The notes below the pieces were generated by a model that had not been told where the DNA came from, made no database searches, and saw nothing but the letters and a program-made list of their open reading frames with translations. A stretch of 35,580 bases of DNA from Actinomycetota bacterium (GTDB lineage Bacteria > Actinomycetota > Thermoleophilia > Gaiellales > Gaiellaceae). The position numbers and the translations under genes were made by a program. Of this stretch, positions 16,965 to 26,300 are shown piece after piece (position 1 is the first letter of the stretch; each line of letters begins with the position of its first letter). The stretch spans positions 1 to 35,580 of the forward strand of contig VAYM01000142.1 in assembly GCA_005884945.1 (NCBI GenBank), in the 5' to 3' direction.

Positions 16965-18116
16965 GTGGGTCGCTCGGTCATCGTCTCCGCCGTCCGCACG
17001 CCGTTCGCGAAGCTCGGCGGCGCGCTCTCGCACTACGAGGCGACCGAGCTGGGCGCGTTCGCGATTCGCGCGGCGTTGGAGCGGATCGGCCTCGAGCCGC
17101 AGGAGGTCGAGTACGTGCTCATGGGCCAGGTGCTGCAGGGTGGCGCGGGGCAGGCGCCGGCGCGCCAGGCGTCGATCGGCGCCGGGCTGCCGATCGAGGT
17201 CGGCTCGGACACGATCAACAAGGTCTGCGCGTCTTCGATCCGCGCCGTCGAGATCGCCGACCAGATGATCCGCGCGGGCGACCACGACGTGATCGTCGCC
17301 GGTGGGATGGAGTCGATGACGAACGCGCCGTACGCGTTGAAGAAGGCGCGGTTCGGGTACCGCCTCGGTGACGGGACGCTCATCGACCTGATGACGCACG
17401 ACGGTCTCGTCTCCACGTTCGACAAGCGCCACATGGTCGAGCAGGCGTCCTTCGTGTCCCGCGAGCTCGGCATCGCGCGCGAGGACCAGGACCGGTGGGC
17501 CCTGCGCTCGCACGAACGCGCGGTCAAGGCGATCGACGACGGCAAGTTCCGCGAGGAGATCGTTCCCGTCGGCGCGCTCACGACGGACGAGGGGCCGCGG
17601 CGCGACACCTCCTACGAGAAGCTCGCGAAGCTGAAACCGGTGTTCGACCCCGAGGGGTCGACGACCCCGGGGAACGCCCCGAGCGTCAACGACGGCGCGG
17701 GCGCGCTCGTGATCACGAGCGAGGACTTCGCGCGGCGGCGCGGCCTCGAGCCGCTCGCGACGATCGTTGCCCAAGCGTACGTCGCGGGCGAGTTCGCATA
17801 CCTCGCGCGGATGCCGGCCACGGCAGGGAAGCAAGCGCTCGCCAAGGCGGGCAAGACGATCGACGATGTCGAGCGCGTGGAGCTGAACGAGGCGTTCTCG
17901 TCCGTCGTCCTCAACAGCGCGAAGATGCTCGACGTCGACCCCGAGCGCGTGAACGTGAACGGCGGCGCCGTCGCGCTCGGGCACCCGATCGGCGCGTCGG
18001 GCGCCCGGATCCTTGGGACGATGATCTACGAGCTTCGCCGGAACGGCGGCGGGCTGGGCCTCGCCGCGATCTGCTCCGGCGGCGGCCAGGGAGACGCGCT
18101 GCTGCTGGAGGTCTGA
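16965..18116 (+). CDS. Acetyl-CoA C-acetyltransferase (thiolase)
   Basis: GTG start at 16965; VIVSAVRTPFAKLGGALSHYEATELG, INKVCASSIRAVEIADQMI, GGMESMTNAPYAL, NVNGGAVALGHPIGASGARI, CSGGGQGDALLLE. Confidence 0.95.
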   Translation: MGRSVIVSAVRTPFAKLGGALSHYEATELGAFAIRAALERIGLEPQEVEYVLMGQVLQGGAGQAPARQASIGAGLPIEVGSDTINKVCASSIRAVEIADQMIRAGDHDVIVAGGMESMTNAPYALKKARFGYRLGDGTLIDLMTHDGLVSTFDKRHMVEQASFVSRELGIAREDQDRWALRSHERAVKAIDDGKFREEIVPVGALTTDEGPRRDTSYEKLAKLKPVFDPEGSTTPGNAPSVNDGAGALVITSEDFARRRGLEPLATIVAQAYVAGEFAYLARMPATAGKQALAKAGKTIDDVERVELNEAFSSVVLNSAKMLDVDPERVNVNGGAVALGHPIGASGARILGTMIYELRRNGGGLGLAAICSGGGQGDALLLEV

Positions 18117-18174
18117 CCCGGGACCCGAACGGTCCCGGCCGGTGTATCAGTCGCGTCGACCGAAGGAGGACGCG

Positions 18175-19107
18175 ATGCTTCGTCTCCCGCTCTGCTGCGC
18201 GCTCACCGCGCTCGTCGTCGTGCCCGCAGCATTCGCCGGCGGCCCTTCGCCCGGCGTAACGCAGGACGCTTCCCAGGGTGTCCAGCTGCCGGAAGGGGAC
18301 GTCTCGTACGTGGCCGAGCCCGACGGCGCGGGAACCACGCTCCTCGCCGTTCGCGAACGCGACGGCGGCGTCTTGCGCCAGGCCTCGCTCGCCGCGAGCT
18401 GGGGAATCCCACTCGTCGCCATGGACGGCACGACGGGCGGCCTGAGCGCCGACGGGCGGACGCTCGTGCTCGGCGACGCGTCACAGTACAACGGCCCGCT
18501 GCGCTCGAGCAGCCGTTTCCTCGTCGTCGACACCGCGACGCTCCGAACGCGTGCTGAGGTGAGGCTGCGCGGCGACTACGGATACGACGCGCTTTCGCCA
18601 GACGGCACGACGCTGTACCTGATCCAGCACGTGTCGAGTCGCGACATCTTCCGTTACGTCGTTCGCGCATACGACCTCGCGCACGGACGCCTGCTCCCAG
18701 GACGCATCGCCGACCGCACGCAGCGCGGCTGGGTGATGCAGGGCTTCCCGCTTGAGCGCGTGACGAGCCCTGACGGCCGGATGGCGTACACGTTCTACGC
18801 GAACCCCGGCGGGTACCCGTTCATCCACGCGCTCGACACCGTTCACGGCACCGCGCACTGCATCGGCGTTCCGTGGCGGGCACAGCAGAACGGCCTGTCG
18901 AAGCTGCAGATGACGCTCGCCCGGAACCAACTCCGGCTCGGTTGGCCGGGCGGGCGCACGTTCATCTCCGTCGACACGACCACGTACCGGCTCGCGCGAC
19001 CGGCGACGGCCGGCGGCGACTTTCCGTGGTGGGCGGTCGCAGTCGGAGGCAGCATCCTGCTCGCGGCCGTCGGCGGCGGGATCGTGCGGCGCGGCAACAA
19101 CACCTGA
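18175..19107 (+). CDS. Exported protein with beta-propeller-like repeats and C-terminal TM anchor
   Basis: AAGGAGG RBS; signal peptide; GLSADGRTLVLGDASQYNG, ALSPDGTTLYLI, TSPDGRMAYTFY repeat motifs; C-terminal WWAVAVGGSILLAAVGGGIVRRG. Confidence 0.7.
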   Translation: MLRLPLCCALTALVVVPAAFAGGPSPGVTQDASQGVQLPEGDVSYVAEPDGAGTTLLAVRERDGGVLRQASLAASWGIPLVAMDGTTGGLSADGRTLVLGDASQYNGPLRSSSRFLVVDTATLRTRAEVRLRGDYGYDALSPDGTTLYLIQHVSSRDIFRYVVRAYDLAHGRLLPGRIADRTQRGWVMQGFPLERVTSPDGRMAYTFYANPGGYPFIHALDTVHGTAHCIGVPWRAQQNGLSKLQMTLARNQLRLGWPGGRTFISVDTTTYRLARPATAGGDFPWWAVAVGGSILLAAVGGGIVRRGNNT

Positions 19108-19114
19108 CGGCAGG

Positions 19115-19143
19115 GGGCCGGCGGCTTCGCCGCCGGCCCTTTT
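19115..19143 (+). terminator. Intrinsic terminator
   Basis: GGGCCGGCGGC-ttc-GCCGCCGGCCC followed by TTTT. Confidence 0.9.
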
Positions 19144-19158
19144 GTCTACGCTGACGCC

Positions 19159-19422
19159 GTGGAGGATCAGCGCGTCAAGCGCGTCGTGCGCACGCTCTGG
19201 CTCGGTCTCCTCGCCGCCGCGATCACGGACGCGCTCCGCAACGAACGGACGCAGGGCGAGCTCTTCGGGTTCGTCCCGTACGACTTCCGGGCCCCCACAG
19301 TCGAGCGCCTCCGCGCGCGGATGTGGAACCCGGAGCTCGATCGCCTCCTGACGCCGCACACGTTCGGCGTCGGCTGGACGGTGAACCTCGGCCGCGTCGC
19401 GCGGCTGGCGCACCTCACGTGA
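19159..19422 (+). CDS. Small DUF5808-like protein
   Basis: [45 protein letters not shown]; family name from memory. Confidence 0.55.
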   Translation: MEDQRVKRVVRTLWLGLLAAAITDALRNERTQGELFGFVPYDFRAPTVERLRARMWNPELDRLLTPHTFGVGWTVNLGRVARLAHLT

Positions 19423-20249
19423 GGTTCGAGCATGTTCTCGTCGTCGGCGCCGGGCAGATGGGCGGCGGCATCGCGCAGGTCGTCGCCGCGTCCGGCCGTC
19501 GCGTGTCGTTGCACGACGCGGCTCCCGGCGCCGTCGAACGCGGTCTTGCTGCGATGCGCAAGTCGCTGTCGAAGCTCGTGGAGAAAGGCGGCGCCGATCC
19601 GGACGAAGTCATCGGGCGGATCGAAGCGGTAGACGCCGTCGTACCCGCCGAGCTGATGATCGAGGCGGTCGTCGAGGACGCAGACGTCAAGCGCGAGATC
19701 TTCCGGCGGGCCGACGCGGTGTTCCCCGCAGAGGCCGTGCTCGCGTCGAACACGTCGTCGATTCCGATCGCGTCGCTCGCCGCGGCGACCCGGCGCTCCG
19801 ATCGCGTCATCGGCATGCACTTCTTCAATCCGGTTCCTGTCCTGCAGCTCGTCGAGATCATCCGGGCGCGGGATACGTCCGACGAGACCGCAGAGGCAAT
19901 AACGGCGCTCGCGCGCGACCTCGGAAAGACGCCCGCCGTCGCGAACGACGTTCCCGGCTTCGTCTCGAACCGCATCCTGATGCCGTTCCTCAACGAGGCC
20001 GTGTGTGCGCTACAGGACGGCGTCGCCGAGGCTGAGGCGATCGACACGATCGCGCGGCTCGGGTTCGCGCATCCACTCGGCCCGCTCGCGCTCGCCGATC
20101 TGATCGGCCTCGACACCTGCGTGGCGATCATGGAGGTGCTGCAGGAAGGGCTCGGCGACGACCGTTACGCGCCGGCGCCGCTCCTCCGAGAGTACGTCGC
20201 CGCAGGCCGGCTCGGGCGCAAGAGCGGCCGCGGCTTCTACGACTACTGA
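19419..20249 (+). CDS. 3-hydroxybutyryl-CoA / 3-hydroxyacyl-CoA dehydrogenase
   Basis: GTG start overlapping the previous stop; [73 protein letters not shown]. Confidence 0.95.
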   Translation: MRFEHVLVVGAGQMGGGIAQVVAASGRRVSLHDAAPGAVERGLAAMRKSLSKLVEKGGADPDEVIGRIEAVDAVVPAELMIEAVVEDADVKREIFRRADAVFPAEAVLASNTSSIPIASLAAATRRSDRVIGMHFFNPVPVLQLVEIIRARDTSDETAEAITALARDLGKTPAVANDVPGFVSNRILMPFLNEAVCALQDGVAEAEAIDTIARLGFAHPLGPLALADLIGLDTCVAIMEVLQEGLGDDRYAPAPLLREYVAAGRLGRKSGRGFYDY

Positions 20250-20371
20250 GCTGAATCGCCCATCCGGGCGCAGGTTTGCGCCGCCTGAGGGGTCTTACGG
20301 ACAGAGGCTCAAGTGACATGGGTGAAGTGCCGACACCCTTCACCAGGTTCGGGCAAGGGAGGTCCACCGTC

Positions 20372-21448
20372 TTGCGCATCCTGCTCGTCGACGACGATCC
20401 CGGGCTACTGAAGCTCCTGCGAACGACGTTCGAGGTTGCGGACGTCGACGTCGCCGTCGCCGAGGACGCCGAACGTGCGCGGCGGCAAGTCCGCAAGCAG
20501 CACCCGAGCGTGATCGTCCTCGACGTGAAGATGCCGGGCACGAACGGGCTCGAGCTCTGCCGCGAGCTCAAGAACGACCCGAAGACACGCGACATCCCGA
20601 TCGTGCTCCTGACGGGCTCGGACGACGATCCGGACGGAGCAGCGAAGGCGGCGGGCGCCGACGCGGTCATGCTCAAGCCGTTCAGCCCGCTCGAGCTCCT
20701 GTCGGTCGCCGAGCGGCTCGCCGGCGGCTTGTACGGCGTTCCGTTCCGCGCGACGAGGAAACGCGACCGCCGCCCGGACGCAGAGCTGCTCCTCTACGCG
20801 CGCGACCTGCGGCACATGCTCGAGCTCGAGCGCGGGCAGCGCCGTCTGCTGCAGAGCGCGTACATGGAGACCGTCTCGGCACTCGCGAGCGCGCTCGAGT
20901 CGAAGGACACGGGGACGCGCGCCCACTCGCAGCGCGTCCAGAGTTACGCGTCCGCCCTCGCCGAGCGCGTCGGCGACGGTGCCGTCACGAGGGATGCGAG
21001 CGCGCCGTATGGATTCCTGCTCCACGACGTCGGCAAGATCGGGATCCCGGACGGGATCCTCCAGAAGCCTGGTCCGCTGAGCGTTGCCGAGCGCCGGCGC
21101 ATGCAGACGCACACGGTGCTGGGCGAGGCGATGCTCTCGAGCGTCGCATTCCTGCAGGGCGAAGGTCTCCGCGTCGTGCGCTCTCACCACGAGCGTTGGG
21201 ACGGACGCGGCTATCCCGACGGACTGGCGCGTGACGAGATTCCCGCGGGCGCGCGGATCTTCGCCGTCGCGGACGCGCTCGACGCGATGACGAGCCACCG
21301 GCCGTACCGGCGAGCGATGGGCTGGGACGTCGCGCGGAGAGAGATCGTCGAGCAGTCCGGCCGGCAGTTCGATCCGCTGATCGTCGAGGCCTTCGTCTCG
21401 ATCGAGCCTGAGCTGCGCGAGATCCGGCGAGAGCTCGCAGCCGCCTAG
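20372..21448 (+). CDS. Response regulator: receiver domain plus HD-GYP phosphodiesterase domain
   Basis: ILLVDDDPGLLKLLRTTF, VIVLDVKMPGTNGLELC, LLHDVGKIGIPDGILQKPGPL, RSHHERWDGRGYPDGL. TTG at 20372 follows GGGAGG and begins LRILLVDDD; alternative ATG at 20318. Confidence 0.9.
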   Translation: MRILLVDDDPGLLKLLRTTFEVADVDVAVAEDAERARRQVRKQHPSVIVLDVKMPGTNGLELCRELKNDPKTRDIPIVLLTGSDDDPDGAAKAAGADAVMLKPFSPLELLSVAERLAGGLYGVPFRATRKRDRRPDAELLLYARDLRHMLELERGQRRLLQSAYMETVSALASALESKDTGTRAHSQRVQSYASALAERVGDGAVTRDASAPYGFLLHDVGKIGIPDGILQKPGPLSVAERRRMQTHTVLGEAMLSSVAFLQGEGLRVVRSHHERWDGRGYPDGLARDEIPAGARIFAVADALDAMTSHRPYRRAMGWDVARREIVEQSGRQFDPLIVEAFVSIEPELREIRRELAAA

Positions 21449-21485
21449 ACCCCCGCGGTCCGCGCCGCGCGTATCATCGCCGGCG

Positions 21486-22652
21486 GTGGACTTCCAGCTG
21501 ACGCCCGATCAGCGCGAGATCCAGGCGCTGACGCGTGACGTGGCGCGCTCCGAGATCGAGCCGTACGCGGCGGAGTGGGACCGCGACCACCGGTTCCCGC
21601 GCGAGCTCTATCCCAAGCTCGCCGAGCTCGGGCTCATGGGGGTCTGCATTCCGGAGGAGTACGGCGGCGCGGGAGCGGACTTCCTCTCGTACATCCTCGT
21701 GCTCGAGGAGTTGTCGCGCGCGGACGCGGGCGTCGGCGTGACGGTGGCGGTGCACACGAGCGCGGTGACGCTGCCGATCCTGATGTTCGGGACCGACGAG
21801 CAGCGCTCGCGATTCGTGCCGCCGCTCGCACGCGGCGAGCTGATCGGGGCGTTCGCGCTGACGGAGGCGGAGTCCGGGTCGGATGCCGGCTCGCTTCGCA
21901 CCGCGGCGACGCCCGACGGGGACGGCTGGCGCTTGAGCGGTGCGAAGCAGTTCATCTCGACGGCCGAGCACGCCGGGACGTTCGTCCTCTTCGCGCGGAC
22001 CGATCGCGGCACGCCGGGCGCAGACGGTGTCAGCGCGTTCATCCTCGACGCTGATCACGTCCGGGTGACTGGTCGCGAGGAGAAGCTCGGCCTCAACTCG
22101 TCGGTGACGAATTCGATCGCCCTCGACGACGTGCTCGTCGCGCGCGACCGTTTGCTCCACGAGGAGAACCGCGGCTTCCGCGTAGCGATGGCGACGCTCG
22201 ACGGCGGTCGAATCGGAATCGGCGCGCAGGCGCTCGGGATCGCACAGGCCGCGTACGACGCAGCGCGCGAGTACGCGCTGGAGCGGCGGCAGTTCGGCCG
22301 GCCGATCGCGGAGTTCCAGGCGGTGCAGTGGAAGCTCGCGGACATGGCGACGGAGATCGACGCGGCCAGGCTGCTCGTGTATCGCGCCGCGTGGCTGAAG
22401 CAGCAGGGCGAGCCGCACGGCGAGGCAGGCGCGAAAGCGAAGCTGTTCGCGTCGGAGGTCGCCCGCCGGCAGACTGCCGAGGCGATCCAGATCTTCGGCG
22501 GGTACGGCTTCACGAAGGAGTTCCCGGTCGAGCGCTACTTCCGGGACGCGAAGGTGACCGAGATCTACGAAGGGACGAGCGAGATCCAGCGGCTCGTGAT
22601 CGCGCGGTCGATACTCGGTCTGGCGGAGCGCTCGGTGCCGGTGCCCTCTTGA
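21486..22652 (+). CDS. Acyl-CoA dehydrogenase
   Basis: GTG start; GVCIPEEYGGAGADFLSYILVLEELSR, ALTEAESGSDAGSLRTAA, YALERRQFGRPIAEFQAVQWKLADMA, YRDAK-type C-terminus with EIYEGTSEIQRLVIARSIL. Confidence 0.96.
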   Translation: MDFQLTPDQREIQALTRDVARSEIEPYAAEWDRDHRFPRELYPKLAELGLMGVCIPEEYGGAGADFLSYILVLEELSRADAGVGVTVAVHTSAVTLPILMFGTDEQRSRFVPPLARGELIGAFALTEAESGSDAGSLRTAATPDGDGWRLSGAKQFISTAEHAGTFVLFARTDRGTPGADGVSAFILDADHVRVTGREEKLGLNSSVTNSIALDDVLVARDRLLHEENRGFRVAMATLDGGRIGIGAQALGIAQAAYDAAREYALERRQFGRPIAEFQAVQWKLADMATEIDAARLLVYRAAWLKQQGEPHGEAGAKAKLFASEVARRQTAEAIQIFGGYGFTKEFPVERYFRDAKVTEIYEGTSEIQRLVIARSILGLAERSVPVPS

Positions 22653-22669
22653 TGTACACGCGCGCGCGT

Positions 22670-22685
22670 CCCCACCCGGGTGGGG
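22670..22685. repeat. Perfect 16-nt palindrome CCCCACCCGGGTGGGG
   Basis: Direct reading. Confidence 0.7.
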
Positions 22686-22723
22686 GTGAACACCCACCAC
22701 CCACTGCGTTCGACGATACCGGC

Positions 22724-22749
22724 TTTCGGCATACCTGTCTGTGCCGAAA
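22724..22749. promoter_or_regulatory. Inverted repeat, candidate operator or stem-loop
   Basis: TTTCGGCA-tacctgtctg-TGCCGAAA upstream of the adenosyltransferase gene. Confidence 0.45.
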
Positions 22750-22791
22750 CTGTGCCGACTTTCGCGCGCCCGCTGGATCGCGCGCCCGCAC

Positions 22792-23370
22792 GTGAGCGCA
22801 CGCAAGCGCGACGAGCCTGTTCGCCTCACGCGCATCTACACGCGCGGCGGCGACCGCGGCGAGACCTCGCTCGGCGACGGCTCTCGCGTCTCGAAGCTCG
22901 ACCGGCGCATCGCCGCGTTCGGCACCGTCGACGAGCTCAACTCACAGATCGGTTTCGTGCTTGCGGGCGACATCCCGGGCGACTTCCGACCCTGGCTCGA
23001 GCGCGTGCAGAACGACCTCTTCGACGTGGGCGCCGACCTCTCCGTCCCGTTCGCCGCCGGCGACCGGCTGCGCATCACGCAGTCCGCCGTGGACGAGCTC
23101 GAGCGTCTCTGCGACGAGCTCAACGCACCGCTCTCGCCGCTGAAGAGCTTTGTCCTCCCCGGCGGGACGGAAACGGCGGCGCGCCTTCACGTCGCACGCG
23201 CCGTCTGCAGGCGAGCCGAACGCGAGGCGCTCGCCGCGAACGCCGAGCACGGCGTCAACCCGCTCGCGCTGACGTACCTGAACCGGCTCTCGGACCTGCT
23301 CTTCATCGCCGCGCGCGCGGCGAACGCGGGCGCCGGCCGCGACGAGCCGCTCTGGCGCCCCGGCGGCTAG
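22792..23370 (+). CDS. Cob(I)alamin adenosyltransferase, PduO type
   Basis: RIYTRGGDRGETSLGDGSRVSKLDRRIAAFGTVDELNSQIGF, FVLPGGTETAARLHVARAVCRRAER, LNRLSDLLFIAAR. Start at 22792 or 22741. Confidence 0.9.
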   Translation: MSARKRDEPVRLTRIYTRGGDRGETSLGDGSRVSKLDRRIAAFGTVDELNSQIGFVLAGDIPGDFRPWLERVQNDLFDVGADLSVPFAAGDRLRITQSAVDELERLCDELNAPLSPLKSFVLPGGTETAARLHVARAVCRRAEREALAANAEHGVNPLALTYLNRLSDLLFIAARAANAGAGRDEPLWRPGG

Positions 23371-26300
23371 GCCTTCCTCAGGAGCCGCGAAACGACCGCG
23401 GCGAGCACGGAATTCGGAATCGACCGGGGCAGCGCGATCGTCGCCCCGGCCTTCGCAGCCTTCGCCAGCGTCTTCGGGCTGCGCGAGAGCGCGACCATCC
23501 GCAGCCCGGGGAACACGGTGTGCAGGTCGCGGACGAACTGCACACCGAACTGATCGGCGTCCACGACCATCACCTGCACGCCGTTGCTGCCCGCGCCGGC
23601 CGCGTCGAACGCGCTGTCCTCGCCGGTCGTCTTGACGATCTTCGCGCTCTTCGTCCTCAGTGCGAGCTTCGGCGTGACGGCGGAGCCGGCGATCACGACC
23701 TGTACGGGACCGCCGCGGCCTCGGCCCGCGAAGAGCCGCACCCTGACGGTCCGCGTCACCGATTCGTGTCCGGAGACCGCCGTCCAGCGGATCGAGTAAA
23801 TGCCCGGCTGCCGCACCTGGGCGGGGAACCGGAGCCTGACGATCGTGCGTCCAGCCTTCATCGCGAAGCCCCACGTCGAGAGCTTCAGCAGTTGCGGGCT
23901 GTACAGAACTGCGGATACGCGCGCCTTGCGCGTGAGCAGGACGCGCGCCCCGAGCGTCCGCTTCGTCGCCCGCAGCTTCTTCGTGCTGACGACGCGGAAG
24001 ACGAGCTTCGTGAAGCCGGTCGTCCCCGGCGCGACCGTGACGTCGATCGCCGAGCCCGGAGCGGCAAGCACGAGGTTCGTCGGCCCGGTCACCGTACCCG
24101 GTCGGCCGACGCCGCCCCGCGTCACGTTCCCGAGCTTCAGGCCGGCGGCCTCGAGTGCCGATCGAGCCGCGTCGAGCGTCTTGCCGGTGAGCGCGGGCAC
24201 GCGCCTCAGCGTCGCGGTCGGCGGGCTCGTGTTCCCGGCGATGTCGGTTTCGTCGAGCGTGAACGTTCGCGAGTCGCTCGCCGTCCACGGGCCCACGTCC
24301 CCGCTCGTGCGGTCGACGCCGAAGTTCCCGACGCCGGCGCCGTTCGCGAGCACACGCACGAAGTCGTATGTGCCGCTGTTGTCGGTGCCCGGCGTCCAGG
24401 TGAGCGTCAGGTCGCCGCCGATCAGGAAGCCGAGCACGTTCGACGGCGCGGACGGCGCCTGCACGTCGCGCAGCACGCTGAACTCCGTGAGATGCAGCGT
24501 CCGCAGGAGGAAGCTCGTGCTGCTCGCCGTGAAGCCGTCGTCCCAGCCGTCGGGCAGCAGGTCGGTCGGCATGCGCCGAAGACCGCGCCAGGCGCCGTTC
24601 TCGAACGTGGCCGGCACGAGGCCCTTGCCGGACGCGCGCAGCAGGATCTCAATCGGCTTGAGGAAGCGGTGGACGGGCTGGCCGCTCAGTGCCCAGAAGG
24701 CGGTCACATTGACGACCTCGGAGCCGGGCGCGTAGCCGTTCGCGAGCGACGGCGCGCGCGTCGTCTCGAGCCGGATCACGATCCAGTCGTCGCCGTTCGG
24801 CGCCCACGCGCCCGCCGGCATCGTCACCGTGGCGAAGCCGTCCGCGGAGGTCACCGACGTCGACGAGCTCGAGCTCGACCCGCCCTCGACCGGCGGCGGC
24901 GTCCCGCCGGAGCTCGGCGTGAAGACGGTGAAGCTCACGCGGAAGGACGAGGACTTCCCGGTCGGGTCGGAGAGCCGGCCCGAGAGCGTGTGGAGGCCGG
25001 TCGCGAGCGGGCCGGTGTTGTAGAGGATGTGCGTTCCGGAGACGACCGGCGCCACCGTGCCCGCACCGTCGAGCCCCACGTTCGTCGGCGTCGCGGGCTC
25101 GTTCGTGACGAGCTCGATCGAGCTCGCGGAGCTGACGGTCGACCCGTCCGCGGGCATCGAGGAGACGAGGACCGGCGCGGTGTTGTCGACGCGGATGTTG
25201 GGGCGTGTGTCCTGCGACGTGTTGCCGACCGAGTCGGTCACGACCGCGCGCAGGTCGTAGAGGCCGTCCGCGACCGCCGTCGTGTCGAATGCGACGCTCC
25301 ATGGCGCAGCCGTGTCGATGCCGATCTGCTTCCACGAGTTCGCGCCGGCCGGGCTCGCGAGGAACGTCACCTGCGTCGCGCCGCTTCCGGTCACCGTCGC
25401 GTTCAGCGTCACCGTTCCGGCGAGCGTCGCGCCCGGGTCGGCGAGCGCGATCGTCGGCGCGGTCGCGTCGACGTGGACGGTCACCGTCGCGCCGGTGAAC
25501 GTGTTGCCGGCACGGTCGGTGATCACCGGCTGCAGGTCGTAGTCGCCCGTGGTCAGACCTGTCGTGTTCCAGCTCCCGTCGAACGGAGCGCTGGTCGAAG
25601 TCGAGACCGTCGAGAAGGAGCCGCCGCCGGTCGGACGCATCTCGTACCTCACGGACGCGACGCCCGAGCCGGAGTCGGAAGCAGACACGTGCAACGGCAC
25701 GGCCGAGCCGCCGACGGTCGCGCCCGCCGCCGGCGCCGTCAGCGAGCCGGTCGGCGGCGTGTTGTCCACTCGCCGGTTCGCGATCACGGCGCTCGTGCCC
25801 GTGTTGCCGATCCCGTCGGTCGCAACCACGCGGAGGTCGTAGAGGCCGTCGGCAAGCGTCGTCGTGTCGAGTTGTGCCGAGAACGGTGCGGCGGTGTCCG
25901 TCGCGATCGTCGTCCACGTCCCGCTACCCGCGTCCGCGCGCTGGAAGTCGACCGACACCGTGTCCGGGTCGGAGGTCGCAGTCAGCGTCACGGTGCCGCT
26001 GAGGCTCGCGCCCGGATCGCTCAGCGTCGGGACGGGCGAGCGGTTGTCGACCGTGATCGTGCGGACGGCGGACGTCGTGCTGTTGCCGGCCATCCACGTC
26101 GTGGAGTACGGCGCCGTGGTGTCCGTGTCGAGCGGCGAGCCGTTCACGAGGAACTGCACGGATGCGATCGGCGACGTGACGTCTGCCGCCGAGGCCGTGA
26201 TCCCGAGGTTGCCGGAGACGACCGCGCCCTGCGTCGGCGAGCCGACGACCGCGACGTTCGGCGGCGTGTTGTCGACGATCTTGTCCGCGAGCGTCGTGGC

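Noticed and set aside
16766-16999. 78-aa minus-strand ORF overlapping the trp leader
   Set aside because: Spans the promoter and attenuator and lacks Trp codons; the 22-aa frame explains the region better.
16890-17984. 364-aa minus-strand ORF opposite the thiolase
   Set aside because: Shadow of the thiolase coding frame.
21474-22835. 453-aa minus-strand ORF opposite acyl-CoA dehydrogenase
   Set aside because: Shadow ORF with no recognisable family; opposite strand is a clear acyl-CoA dehydrogenase.
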